From Ctena decussata (lineage: Eukaryota > Mollusca > Bivalvia > Lucinida > Lucinidae): a DNA stretch of 64,000 nucleotides. Where the stretch lies: NCBI GenBank assembly GCA_963989385.1, contig OZ022501.1:26482602-26546601 (forward strand). Reading direction: 5' to 3'. This document shows, piece after piece, positions 22,524 to 35,100 of this stretch. The position numbers and the translations under genes were made by a program. Under the pieces are notes generated by a model. It saw only the letters and a program-made list of their open reading frames with translations. It did no database searches and was not told the origin of the DNA. Every line of letters begins with the position of its first letter. The first letter of the stretch is position 1.

Positions 22524-23697
22524 ATTCCTTGTCCATGGCAATTTTATCGTGCATTTACATTAGCAGCTACGACGCCCAAACCATCATAGAAATACGCATC
22601 AAAGAAAATTGTCTAAGCTACCTCCAGCAGTGAATGTACAAAATTCCTATACAGACAGTGTTTAATATATATCGAGAAAATGATATTTCTCGGGAAATAA
22701 GGATCGGTATTTAAAATCATTACCTTTATGACCATTTCCATATTAATATGTGTACATAAACCCATTGTAAGAAATACGTCAAACAGGCTTGGAGAAGGAG
22801 CAAAAACAAGAAGTTTTTGAAGAAAAATACAAAAGGGCATAATTAATTAGCAGGAAAGCCTTTCCAGGAAAACTAAACTCTAACGTAAGTGCACGTTAGG
22901 TCGTCAGGCTGTGGCATATTTTATATTACTATGCAAAAACGAACAAAGGTATTTGAGAACGGGTTTTTGCATAGGGTACCAGAATAATTAATCTGAACGA
23001 TTACATGTGGTTATATAATTTTTTCCAGAAATTCGAACTTTTTTCGTGATTAATCACTGAATGACAGAAGGGTGGACCTGACGACCTTATGTGACATTAC
23101 ACATAGAGTCGTCATCTTATATACCGGAATGTCGTCAGTAGGTTCTTAAGTAGTCACCTTCATGGATTTTTTTAAAAAATGGAAGGAACCTTATTTAATC
23201 AATTGATTCTACTTTTTACAAAAAGTAACACGTAATTCAAAAAATAGAACTCTATCATGGCAAAGATAACTCAACCGATGAACATTGAAATCATATCCAC
23301 ACGTACGTGTGTGTGGTGATGGTAGTGTATGTGTTGGTGGTGGGGAGGGGAGCTGATGGGGTAGGGGAGGGGGGTACGTGTGCTTAGTACGTTTAGGCAT
23401 GCGTGCCTGTTTATGTGTATTTCCTGCGGGTGTTCCAAAAAACATAGGAAGCGGTTCTGGGCAACTATGTTTCAGAGCAACAACAACTAGAGAATTACAC
23501 CCCTCTTTAGACCAACATCGACACAAACACAAATGAGCGAAGCAATTCCTACAGGATTATGTGCTCAGCGGAAAGTCAGCTCAGCATGCGCCTCTGCAAA
23601 GTCTGAGGCCACACTGACTGCCAGCATAAGGTTTGGGACCTTTGGAACTCGAAGACGTTGCTTAAAATAAGCTAATGGGAGTAACACATTGAATATT

Positions 23698-23700
<3 letters not shown>
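22524..23700. other. No recognised feature
   Basis: Non-coding. A GGGGAGGGG/GTGGTG-rich purine patch near 23,300-23,380 produces a proline-rich shadow frame on the minus strand. Confidence 0.4.

Positions 23701-23755
<55 letters not shown>
23701..23755. repeat. (AG)n microsatellite
   Basis: About 27 uninterrupted AG units. Confidence 0.97.
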
Positions 23756-23760
<5 letters not shown>

Positions 23761-24523
23761 TGACATGCTTGCTGCTATAGAAATTGGTCATATGGATGTT
23801 CGAGGATGCTTGCAAGGTGCTACCGCCACCCATACTTTTCAATGATTCCAGTTTATTCCGTTTCGTGCAATTTGATTGGCAGGAAGAAAAACTTGACTTC
23901 GTAAATTCCAGCATCATAATCTCAAGAACTATTTTGTTTCTGCAAGCTTCTAAAAATTAAAAATTTACCAATTTTTTTCATATTTTCATGAGAAAATTAG
24001 AATAATCAGGGAATTAATTACTTTTTGTAGACTATATTGATGTCTAAACTCCGGCGAATCACCCACAAACATAGCATAAAGGCCTAAGGGCTTTACTCAG
24101 TTTGTGAGTGATTCGCTGGCGTTTACACATCGATAAATTCCACGGAAATAAAATTATTTTCTATAGTAACACCAGTATAGTGAAGTGAAACATTCTCGCG
24201 ATTTGTATATCTGTTTGGTATCTAGTGTTAAAAAGTGGAGGCTAGAATACATAAAATGTCACATTAAGCCGCCAGATGTCTTATTACGTCGTCGGTGTCA
24301 TTCGTGATCAATATATTATTTAATAGCATGATTTGGTACAAGGGAAACCACTCTTTCGCTTCTATAACCATTCTACTCAAGGCCGAGCACTTTACTGTAG
24401 AACATGGGCGCGGAAGGTTTTAACTCTCATTCGCCGTAACCCCTTAAATCTGGACTATTACGTCGGCCACTTTTTGATCAGAGACGAAAAACAGCACCCC
24501 TACATAAAAGCTTATATTGTGCT

Positions 24524-24570
<47 letters not shown>

Positions 24571-26238
24571 AGAAAACCACACACGGAAAAACACAATTAT
24601 AAGATTATAAAAGTTGAATATCTTTATTTCCAATTTTAGCCGCTCCTCTATAATACAATATGATAAAAAAATACGTATCAACCGCTTTCTTATGCAGCAT
24701 TCCTGGATTAAGTTTGAAACAAATCAGGGCAAATTTAAAAGCCCAAAATAATACATTCTTCAGTTTCACATAAAAAGGGTTTGAAAACTTATCTTGGTCA
24801 TTTTAGTTGGGAACTAAAATGACCTACTTTCAATTTCATAAAATGGTAAATATACAATGTACTGGCGTGGAGTCCCAATTACTATCCCGCTATGTTTATG
24901 TAGCATTGCTAGACGGGAAACCAGAACAGGAAATTGTATTTTTGTAGCGATGTGTTATTTTTTTTCTTCAAAAATTTGTTTTCTCTACTTTTTGCCAGTT
25001 ATATGACTTAATATATGCACACCAACCCACATTTTATTACCAAACGTGAAGGTTGAACCGCTTTTTGACAGTGATTTAAGGTTAGGCGTTTTTTTTTTTT
25101 TTTTTTGTTACCGCTGATAGGATTATGGAGACTAATGCGGTTGGACAAACGGAAGAACGAATAGATTGACGGAAGAATGGACGATGTAAAGACAGTATGC
25201 CTCCACCAAAACTGATGCAGTTTGCAAGGGTAATAATGAAAATAAAATCCATTGTCAGCCAAATACTGCAACTAAAGAGCGATTCTAGCACAGCTAATTA
25301 GCGGCTGTAAATGTTATGTCGTATTATTTCTGTACAACAGAGGTCTAAAATAGTTCATTTAAAGAAATACTATATTGTAAAGGCGCACTAGTCTGTAGGT
25401 TTGCATTTTTATATAAATCGTAAATGTATGCGCTGATATGAAGACAGACAGTAATTATGCTTCTATTTCGCATTCTGGCTAAAGCTTTTACATATCTAAA
25501 ATTTTACAACTGTTGTCCATACGGAGCATTTTCCTTTCGAAGTAAGACCCTCATAATATGATAATTGTAGTTGGACGTGTTCACTTATTTATGCCTAGTG
25601 TCCAATAAAAAGGACATTAGCAAATAGTGCAGCCGCGTTTGATCATAGCCTATAATTTTTGCATTGAAATACAGGAATAAGTTTTTAGTAAAGATCCTCT
25701 GGAAGCGAGGAACGCATCAAAGAAAAAAACTTAATCAAACGCCTGTTTTATTGAAAATGAACTCATCCAGACGATTAATGGATGACTAACCAGAGTGTCG
25801 TCGGTTTTTATACATGTATCATGCATCTTGTGAGCTAAAGCAACTGAAAGCTTTATATAAACAAGCCTACCATTTGAAGGTAAAACAATGCCCGAAGAAG
25901 ATCCTTTTTTTCTACTTTTCCACTGATTTCTAATTTATATGCTAACAGTATCCACGTTAATAAGTGGTGTTCTCGACTTATCTATTACGAACTGCATCGA
26001 AAGAAATTCTGTCTTTGTGCATATGGCAACTGAAGCATGCCCTTAAAGGCCAGAGACTACCAGAGTATGCGCAGTTCAAAGTCTACCTGGGAATGCGCAG
26101 TTTAAGTCAAAGATTACTACGAGATGGGCGGATTGTCAGATCTATATCTACGTTAGCAAACTTGCAGCTAGGAAGCGTTGTTTCAAATGCCCGAAGGGAG
26201 ACTAAGTCATGACGCTAGTCATATACCTAAGATCTACA
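23756..26238. other. No recognised gene
   Basis: AT-rich non-coding sequence. Contains a 40-base A run (24,530-24,569) and a T run near 25,089-25,107. A TTTATGCCTAGTGTCC ... AAAAAGGACATTAG phrase near 25,591 recurs in altered form near 21,530, 26,650 and 62,440, marking another dispersed repeat family of uncertain limits. Confidence 0.4.
24530..24569 (+). repeat. Poly(A) run of 40
   Basis: Uninterrupted A40. It could be the tail of a retroposed sequence, but I could not identify a source or a target duplication. Confidence 0.9.
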
Positions 26239-26470
26239 TGAGCCGCGAAGCGAGAAAACCAACGAAGTGGTTGTGCGCCCAGCGCAGATCAGCCTGGGCA
26301 ATTGCCCATTCTGATGAGACTCTTCGCTAGGCGCTTAAAGGATATCTAAGGTTTAAGCTACCTCCATGCGGACAGCGAAGACTTTGATCAAACTAGGTGG
26401 ATGCCCAGGCTGATCTGAGTCTTTGGTGGGCGCACATGCCACTTTGTTGGTTTTGTCGTGTCACGGCTCA
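26239..26470. mobile_element. GAGCCGCGACACG foldback element
   Basis: TGAGCCGCGAAGCGAGAAAA at the left and GTCGTGTCACGGCTCA at the right, with CAGCCTGGGCA and GATGCCCAGGCTG in the arms. Confidence 0.88.
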
Positions 26471-27465
26471 TATTATCGTAACAAAATTTGATAACTTATC
26501 GTAATTATTACGCCATTAAATCTTTGATAAGCATCTCTTCACATTCTATTTGTACAATGCGCAATCTACGATATCGTGAATGCAACACTAATCATGATTC
26601 AGACAGTATCGCGGCATATCAACAGGGTCTTGAATCATATTAACCCGTTTATGGCTAGCGTCCTATAAATGGGACAAATGCATACAGTGCAGACACAGAT
26701 TAGACGCCACAAAACGCAGCGTCTGATCAGGGTTTACACTATTTACATAAGACAAATGGCTATTTCTCCTCAAATAAAATAGAATTGATATAAATTAACC
26801 TAAATGACAACTTCACTCATCCAAGCTATGACTATACAGATAGAAAGTCCACCTGGTATTAATGAAGAATGTCATACACGTGGAAAGGGCTGGGGGTGCA
26901 TGGTGCAGAAATCTCCTTTAAAATGTTAAGCGTAACGTTATTTTTCCGATGTAAAATATGAAGCCGACAAAAAATCCGTATCATATTTGACCAAATATGC
27001 AACAGAATGCTTCATTTTTACGATAACCATGGCTATTTATCCTAACCAGTTGAAAGACGTTCATATGCTGGCTTTAAACTGCATCGAAATTCAAAATTCC
27101 GAAGTAACGTGGCACGGGATTTATTCACTTTGTTTTGCTGTAAGAAATGTAATGGAAGGAAAAACTCTTCCTTATCGCGTATTTGAGAGTATTAATATGT
27201 GTCGATTGATCTCACCTCAAAAGTTGTATTATATGTAAGGTTCAGGCGGTTTTTAATGCTCAGAGTTTTCTTACCGACGATCATGAAATGATCTTTGAGA
27301 AGCTTGCTTTGTATGGCACACATGTGAGGATGGGTGGGGAAATGTTTTAATAGGGCTGAAATTGTTGTAAAAACACAGCACTACAATATTTAAAATGCCA
27401 GAAGGCTTTTGAAAGTTTATTCATCAGTTATCAGTTTTCATACACCCGTTTCGAAAAAAAAAAGA
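26471..27465. other. No recognised gene
   Basis: A diverged dispersed repeat is visible near 26,640-26,750 (CGTTTATGGCTAGCGTCC ... GACGCCACAAAACGC). The 83-codon open frame at 26,987-27,238 has no recognisable domain or splice context. Confidence 0.4.
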
Positions 27466-27655
27466 CGTGTTACTTCATGGCACTAATTAACCGATCGGTA
27501 TATCTTTAAAACATTTAGTAGGAATATGTGTTAGGTTAGGGCAATGTGTTGAAAAAAAGAAAAAAAAAACGTGTTACTTCATGGCACTAATTAACCGATC
27601 GGTATATCTTCAAAACATTTAGTAGGAATATGTGTTAGGTTAGGGCAATGTGTCG
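27466..27655. repeat. 104-bp tandem duplication
   Basis: CGTGTTACTTCATGGCACTA starts at 27,466 and again at 27,570. Both copies run through ATATGTGTTAGGTTAGGGCA with one visible substitution, separated by an A/G-rich spacer. Recent duplication. Confidence 0.92.
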
Positions 27656-27889
27656 CTTACAATAATGGTTGCTGCCCCTTTCTTAGTTTCCAAGTTATGC
27701 CCTTTGATTATTTTTCCTGACTAGTCTTGTGCGTACCGTAACTAGATAACCGCTTGGGATAACTTAATGAAACTTCATAACAATATTTATGAAGGTCTGA
27801 CAGTGTGTCGCGTATAACAATGCTTGCTCTCCTTTACTTTTTTGAATTACATCCCTTTAATTATATTTTAGGCTACTTTTGTGTAATAC
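27656..27889. repeat. Left part of an interrupted TTATCTCCCTTT-type repeat
   Basis: Contains CAATAATGGTTGCTGCCCCT, TATGCCCTTTGATTATTTTT and a second unit CAATGCTTGCTCTCC ... TACATCCCTTTAATTAT. It resumes after 33,141, so the inverted-repeat element at 27,892-33,139 inserted into it. Confidence 0.6.
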
Positions 27890-27947
27890 TACAGGGTGTT
27901 AAGAAAGTTCGTGGACATTATTAAAACTTACACTGAAAGCTTAATAA

Positions 27948-28018
27948 TCACGCTATGTAATCACGTGACCTACTTGTACTACGACAGATGCTGCTTTGGT
28001 CACCGTACTGCTTAATTG
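27948..28018 (+). repeat. Internal inverted repeat, left arm
   Basis: TATGTAATCACGTGACCTAC, TTGTACTACGACAGATGCTG and CTTTGGTCACCGTACTGCT match the reverse complement of 31,745-31,830 almost perfectly. It lies just inside the left terminus of the 5.2-kb element. Confidence 0.88.
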
Positions 28019-30114
28019 GGACGACTTCCGCAGAACGGCGTTCGAACCACGTGAGTATTTTGAAGAATTCCTTTTCTAATATAGCCAGAAAGGTGAAAGT
28101 TCTTGCACGAATAATTGCACCATATATGTTGGTTCTTGCAGCAGAGGTGTCATTTTGATTGGATGGAAAAGAAATGAGAATATCGCAATTTAACGGGTTT
28201 GAGTTATTCGTTTACCACGTTTGTTGTACGAAAAAAGTATTTTTTTTACCTAGAAATACAACGAAAAAGACAGAGAAAAGGCTGACTATGGTGCGACAGA
28301 AAGTGCATTTTCCAGATGAAATAGAGTTTATCTTGACTAGATTAATATTCTATGAGAAAAATAGAATTTTGCGTGGGAAAAAGTGAACTGCTTTCGTAGC
28401 ATGAAACAAATCCAACTGAACTGCATTTTTGGTTTCCAGGAGTCTGTTACTGCGACTACAGAATGACCAAAAGTTATTCAAATAAAACATAATAAACTGC
28501 ACAATACCTAAAATTTACAGATTACAGTACTAAGTATTGCTGTAAGTGTACTAGTATAGGGTGACATGCGATGATGCATGTGTTAGTGCATGTGTTCATG
28601 AATAGTTGAATGTCAACATCCTGTAGGTGTCAAAACTTGCTGGGAAAGGTGGTGTTTTTCCTTTTTTTCTTATCTTGCTGATTAACATTTTAGCTTGAAA
28701 TAAGGGCAAATCTGGATAGTGAAGCAACATTGTATAAAGGGTGGGACACTGTCAAAGGGAGCAGGGGTCACTATAGAAGTCTATGGTAGAAACAATTATA
28801 GTTCACGCTGCCCTTTATAGGCACCCCTAATATAAGGAGTAAAACTTTTCTTCATCTACACAAGTAACACGCGAAAATATACGTTTGCTATGGTTAGGCC
28901 TACACCTGTACACAGGGTAGGGGCTATCGATTTGGTTCAGTGCATTATAAAACAGGTAATAATAATAATAATAAAGTCTTTATTTCAAGAGGATGACATA
29001 CTTAGTAAAACATACTAATCTCACATATGGTCCTAATAAAACATAAATACAAATTAAACAATCATATTTACATATAATACACCATTAAAATGTCTGGGAG
29101 ACCTAAGAGACTGTATATGCAAAGAATGATTTGGTAAAAAAATTAAATTCTACTTGCGTAAAGATTCATTATGAATTAAATCACTATGTAAAATGATTCA
29201 CTAAAATGTTTAAGAACATGTTCCTTACATAAAAATGACATACTGACTGTTTAAGCCACAGGCATGTCATTGGATTGACTTCATTAAAACATTATAAAAT
29301 AAAGTACAATATATGAATTGAACTAGGTAAAGCAACATGTTCGTAACCAATCAGGGGAAAAACACTCGTTTATATCATTAACCATTGCATATCATGCATG
29401 TTAATTATGTGTCACAAATGTGTAAAGACCCATTGTTGTAGTGGACGTCTGCTAGTCACGCTGACCCTTTTTCATATCCTATAAAGATGCAACGTTCGAA
29501 TCTACCAACATGATAAAGTCTGTTCTTTTCATTCTTTTTAATATTTTTAGGTAATAAAAATGAATATCTTGCATGACAAAAGTTTTCTTTTGTTTTGATT
29601 ACTCAATATATTTTATGCTCGTAATCAAAAGGGAAAATCCTGCACAGTTGCTGGTCTGATTATGCCCAGAAATATACGCGGGGGTTGTAGGAGGGAGGGG
29701 GATTAAGTAGATTATGGTATCTTGTTCCCGAGAAATAGCGATATGCACGATGTTTGGTATTCACTTGTCAGTATCAAAGAGTCTTCATCCTAAACGCAAA
29801 ATTATCTAGGATTTAGCTAACTGATTGAGACTAAGTGGGCGGAGCCATTGTGAAATTATTATTTTACTAATAACAATTCATTAGAAAGTGCAAGGCTACT
29901 GGTCACTGAGATGATAAGACTGTCAGTCATTTTCAAGGTAAATGTCTTTACACAAACAGCAACCAATCAGATAATTTGTTGGAGTCTTATGACCTACTGG
30001 AGATGTTTACTCTTTGCTGTTCAGAGTAATACTAAGATGAGCTTATTTTGCTTTTTATAGTCCACCCAGGCATTTGAAGGCCTCGGCGGACTATAAAAGG
30101 CAGAATTAAGTGGC

Positions 30115-30172
30115 TACCGTTGAGCCACTTGGGTAACGTCGATAAGAGAATTGAACTGAACTGAACTGAACT
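30115..30172 (+). repeat. Short retroposon 3' end with (GAACT)n tail
   Basis: TACCGTTGAGCCACTTGGGT and AACGTCGATAAGAGAATT, then four GAACT-type units. Upstream, GTCCACCCAGGCATTTGAAG and GGCGGACTATAAAA may belong to its body. See the related copy at 22,468. Confidence 0.65.
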
Positions 30173-31088
30173 AATCTCAGTGTTTCTCCAGACACCTAAG
30201 GGTAAACATCTCCGATAGCTAGAATATATAAATAACTGATCAGAGTAGCTGTTGGTCGTGTATGGGAATTTACCTTGAAAACGACAGACAACTTATTGGG
30301 GTTAATTTTCGTCGAATTTTCGGCTCTAAAACCTTTAACCAAAACATGCAATCCGGACGCTGACGCAGACACGGACGCTGACGCCAGTGTGACAACAATA
30401 GCTCTTTCTGAACTTGCGTTCAGGCGAGCTAAAAAGGTACAGAAATCTTAAACGGTTCAAGTGACGCCGATTATTGCGGCGTATCGATTTGCAATGACGA
30501 CGTGTTCTTATAATACATGTACACAGCCCTCGCGGCCTAAAAGTTTCGATATAGTGTACATACAGAAGTTTTTTAAATGATAAGAAAGGCTGCAATTAAA
30601 AAGGTTCTCACCATCTTTTACAATAGTAAACTGATGGACGTCATCATTAGCAATTTGCGTCGACCATGCGTGAACTAAATAACGATTACTGACTCATATA
30701 TTAGTCTGTATTTATTAAGATGATATTATGCGCTTATTGTACTACCTGTCACATTGTTTATTGTTTATATATGCATTGCATGTGTGTACATGTATATGCT
30801 CAAGGGCTACATAGCCTATAGCACTTGAATAAGCATTCTTCTTCTTCACAACATAGACAGGAATTTAACTCCTGTAGAACGTTTTGCCTCTAGCAAATAT
30901 GGAGTGAGAAAGATATGAGACCTAGCATACAACATACTAATAGGCTGCAATATTCACACAGTTCTGTCATTATAAGAAGTACTTAAATAAAGCAACGGTG
31001 GCTCATTATGGAGAGCAGTGTAGAGGCAGTACAGCATAGGCATCTTTTAACCATACTTTAAGGCTCAAGTCGAGGCGAATTGCTGTTA

Positions 31089-31259
31089 CAGTCAAACTTG
31101 CTTATGTGGTCACCTCCATTAAGGGGCCACACGTATTTAGCAGCCACCTTATCTTGGTCTCTTGAACCAAACTACAGTGCAAATGAACCTGTGTTAAGGA
31201 GTCACTTGTTTTAAGGAGCCAATTTTCATTTGGGTGATCCCTTAGGACAGGTTTGACTG
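31089..31259. mobile_element. MITE with CAGTCAAACYTG ends (171 bp)
   Basis: TA-CAGTCAAACTTG at the left; the right end reversed is TA-CAGTCAAACCTG. The interior has GGTCACCTCCATTAAGGGGC and AAGGAGTCACTTGTTTTAAG in related units. Nested within the 5.2-kb element. Confidence 0.78.
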
Positions 31260-31744
31260 TACTTTGACTTTTTTTTTAATTTTCAGGCCGATACGGTAGT
31301 CTGAAGTCCTAAACTCTTGATACATCGTTTTACGAAAAGCAGTACAGTTGGTGGAATGTAATACCTAAAAAGCAGTTCATCACAACAAAAAGCAGTACAT
31401 TAAACAAAACATGCAAAACGGCCCCCTGTCCTTTTCACCTAATAAATACCAGTATTTTTACAAAACATCAGTATAAATGATGTATAATACATATGTGATC
31501 ATTCAAAAATAGCATAATAAATCGAGTGAAAACACAAATATTTGAGATGACAACAAACAGAAGCCCATGACCCATGCAGATTTCTTCAGATTGTCGCTTA
31601 AAAACCGTATTCACAGATTAGTTGTCAAAGTACAAAGCAGATTATTCACTGATACAACTTGCTCGATGTAAATCATTTCAATTTTGAAATAATTAGACAA
31701 GAAATAAACCAGCTTACCGTCACAACGAAGCGCGTGACTACCAT

Positions 31745-31830
31745 TTTCCTTTACAATTTAGCAGTACGGTGACCAAAGCAGCATCTGTCGTAGTACAAGT
31801 AGGTCACGTGATTACATAGCGTGATAATGC
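31745..31830 (-). repeat. Internal inverted repeat, right arm
   Basis: Reverse complement of 27,948-28,018 over about 70 bases. It sits 1.3 kb inside the right terminus, so the element is asymmetric: the sequence between 31,855 and 33,110 may be a later insertion or a second terminus. Confidence 0.85.
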
Positions 31831-33141
31831 TATGATTTTCGCAAAACATTGTAAGTGTGATAAAAAAGCACTACCAAAAATACGCAACATATAAATTCTT
31901 TTTTGAATTTCAAAATGACAAGAAAATCTGAAGTGCCATGGACACACCCTCTACAGGGCTGACAATTGTGAAGGCAAAGTTTTGAATTGCATCGGAGTTC
32001 GGCATCTTAAGTGCTTGTTTTTTCAAAAGTAATAGAAATATATAAGATTTTAAAATATTGATATTGCAGGGAATATTTTCGTTATTTTTGTTTAGTTTTT
32101 AATATTTTTCGACGGTTTACTACGGAATTTCTGACTAAATCGAAAGGGTACCCCCATTCTCAATTGAAACTTTAAATTTTAGGGGGTAGGGATAGAATTT
32201 CCATCAGTATTTTTAAACACAGAGGCATTTTGCAGATTTCTTTTAGTCCCTTGTTATAAGATTTGTTTTCTCATCGAGCATAAACATCTGATCTGACTTT
32301 TCTTTTCATATTGTTTCGCAAAATCAGTCTTAACAAATTACTCTTAAGATTTGACTTCAAATTCATTTTTCATTGAATTTTGCACTAAAACCTTGCTGTT
32401 TTGAAACATCTTAGGTAAGAATATGAAATAGTTTAGGAAACGCTTGAAATATTTTATACTGGGATAAAAGCTCCTATAATTAACAAATTTTCTTGTCATT
32501 TAGATGCATTATTGTCATAGAAATGTTATTTTACCAACACATTTGCATACTTTAACTTTTTGGTGGTAAAATTTCAAATATATAATAATTATCAGATACG
32601 TCACTAAAATTTTGAAATTTTATTCTTGTCTCTGATATTTCTATGATCCACTCCATGATATAAATGATTTTATATCAACTTTTGATTTCAAGTTTCTTTT
32701 CAGATGTTAATTCATTACCCCCACCCCCTTTGCAAAATGTGAATGACTCATCTGCTTTTTCATGTCAATGAATCATCTGTCTAAACGTGCCTGTTGTCTA
32801 CGATTCCTTACAAACTGTAACTAATAAGATACTGTGTGGCTTAGTCTCTATCATTTCAGTTAGTTTAAAAATGATGATTCACGGAGGGATGAGAAAAAAT
32901 AACAGTTAAATATGCCTCATCTTTATGCGTAAAATCCATAATAACTAGCAGGCCACTTTGACACCTTGGGTAAGAACTGCTAATTTTGTAACGGTAAAGT
33001 ACGGTTGTAAAAGTTGTTACATTGTGGATCCTTTAATACTGAATAGTTCTTGAAACCTGTAAAGTTTTAAGATTAAAGGAACGTGACTTCTGAAGTTATA
33101 AGCAATATTGTAATGTCTTCGAACTTTCTTAACACCCTGTA

Positions 33142-34025
33142 TACTAATTTTGTGCATGCCATAACTTGGTAACTATTTGCATTGGATTGATTGATTGTTT
33201 TGGGTTGAACGGGGAGACAGTATTTCATTCTATATCGAGCCGTTTCCCAAAGAGAGGGAGAAAAAAGTGAGAAATGATAATCGAGAGATAAATGTCCAAA
33301 AAATCCCCACCCGCACCTACTGAAAGCACATTAGGCCCTTGCCCTACTATTATCCAAATCAGTAGGACGCCTTGGTACTGGAAGTTACACGCAGCACCAT
33401 CGCACCACCCGACAACCCCGGGTACTATTTGGAATATCTGGATAAAACTATATAGCAATGTGCATGATCACAAGACGGTGTGTCACATATAAGAGAGGTT
33501 ACTGCCCCATTTTTATCTTGGAGTAACTTCCCTTTGATTAGTTCTTCAAGGCTATTTACATTCACTCCATAATTCCTTAGCCGTTTGAAATATTTAAATG
33601 AAAAATTGTAGGAATGTGTATACAAATAGGGCCATATATCTCAAGCAAACCCCAAATCTGGCTTACTTACTATCTGAATTATCTGCCCTTGTACTAATTT
33701 CTCGTTTACTCTGTAACTCCCTAACCCTTTGGAATATTTTAACGAAATGTAATAGTGGTGTGTATATTGTCAAGAGAATGAATTAGGACCAAAAATGGTA
33801 ACTCTAGTTTACTATCTTATGATTTATCTCCCTTTTTTGACTGCCATTTCTCAACTTCTGAGCCGCTTCACATTGTAAGCTTTTCTCTGGTAGTACTCAA
33901 AGTATTTGATGTGTTAAATGCCTTTATAACATTGCAGTCCTTAATTACAGAGTAAATGCACCTGTTTGTCTGCCTGTCCATCCCTCTGTAAACTATTTTG
34001 CGCCGCTTGCGAAGCTCTTGGTATA
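33142..34025. repeat. Right part of the interrupted TTATCTCCCTTT-type repeat
   Basis: Successive degenerate units with CCATAACTTGGTAACTATTT, CTTGGAGTAACTTCCCTTTG, CTCTGTAACTCCCTAACCCT and TTTATCTCCCTTTTTTGACT, ending in CTGTCTGTCCATCCC-like text and TTTTGCGCCGCTTGCGAAGC. Same design as the GTCC-rich elements. No coding potential. Confidence 0.55.
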
Positions 34026-34862
34026 ATTACGAGGATCGGCCAAAAAATTCTGTCACTGGACTCATAACATTGCTTACACACGTGATAGCTAACCACGGTT
34101 TGCAACAATCAAAAGAACAATCTTTTATCTTTATAATGATGTCAGGTACATTGTAAAAATGCCATTTGGTTGAGTTATAAGCTCAAATACAGACCCAGTA
34201 ATTGACACTGGCATATTTTCATGATTTTTGTGTTTCTGCTTGCTTGTGATTCATGCTGCATATCTCGTTAACTACATATTGCAGAATATTGAATTTTTCG
34301 GGTTTGCCGTCTGTTGCATTCTGTGAGGCAATAAATAAAAATAAGCGACTTCTGTCTATCATATGTGATACAAAGGATTGATATCTATGGTGTCACAGAA
34401 TATGGTGAAATACGCAGTCACGTGATTTTCAAGTAACCATCTACCTTCGTTTTAGGCAACTTTTTTTTTTAATTTTGATTGATATCACATTGACATGATC
34501 TACTTCAATAAATATATGCGTGAAAAGTTGAAATATTATTTACTGTTCACAAAATGTAGGGGACATTATGACATAGAAACGAGTATAAAAAGTAATAATA
34601 ATTGCTGAGTTAGATTATCATTTTTATATTGATAGAGCACTATTCAAGTGACAATATTCAGTTAAAACAGAAACAGTCACATCAGGTCACGTGACCTAGA
34701 CCAACATATATAGGCCTGTGGGGTCTACAACCCAATTTCACACCTGTGAAAACAGATTCATTTGGAAAATGCAGAGTTGACTGTAATTAGAATTAAAAAT
34801 GAATGCATGCCATAAAAAGGTCTATTCTTCATAAAAGCTCTGTCAGCACCAGTTTTACCAAT
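34026..34862. other. No recognised feature
   Basis: AT-rich, non-coding, no repeat that I can match elsewhere in the window. Confidence 0.4.
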
Positions 34863-35100
34863 TGAGCCGCAACATGAGAAAACCAACAAAATGGTTGTGC
34901 GCCCAGCGCAGACTCAGATCAGCCTGGGCATCCACCCAGTCTGATTAGAGTCTTCGCTGTCCGCATGGAGATAGCTTAGACCCTGAGCTACCCTTTAAGC
35001 GCTTAGCGAAGAGTCTGATCAAACTGGGCGGATGCCCAGGCTGATCTGAGTCTGCGCTGGGTGCACAACCACATAGTTGGTTTTCTTGTGTCGCGGCTCA
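34863..35100. mobile_element. GAGCCGCGACACG foldback element
   Basis: TGAGCCGCAACATGAGAAAA at the left, TTTCTTGTGTCGCGGCTCA at the right, 238 bp. Arms include CAGCCTGGGCATCCACCCAG and CTGGGCGGATGCCCAGGCTG. Confidence 0.9.

Larger units (their letters stand above)
27892..33139. mobile_element. 5.2-kb TA-flanked inverted-repeat element, no transposase
   Basis: Left end CAGGGTGTTAAGAAAGTTCG followed by TGGACATT; the right end reversed has the same 20 bases followed by AAGACATT. TA flanks both sides (27,890-27,891; 33,140-33,141). Such ends are typical of Tc1/mariner elements, but these are normally 1.3-2.4 kb and carry a DD[E/D] transposase, which I cannot find. Flanks on both sides are the same repeat family, so removing the element rejoins it. 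It holds other elements (30,115-30,172 and 31,089-31,259), which inflate its size. Alternatively it is two elements sharing outer ends. Confidence 0.65.

Noticed and set aside
24333..24602. Retrogene ending in A40
   Set aside because: The upstream frame matches no protein I know, and no target duplication could be found around the A run.
25964..27238. Two 82-83-codon ORFs as host genes
   Set aside because: No recognisable domain, no splice context and no sign of conservation available from the window; lengths are expected by chance in 64 kb.
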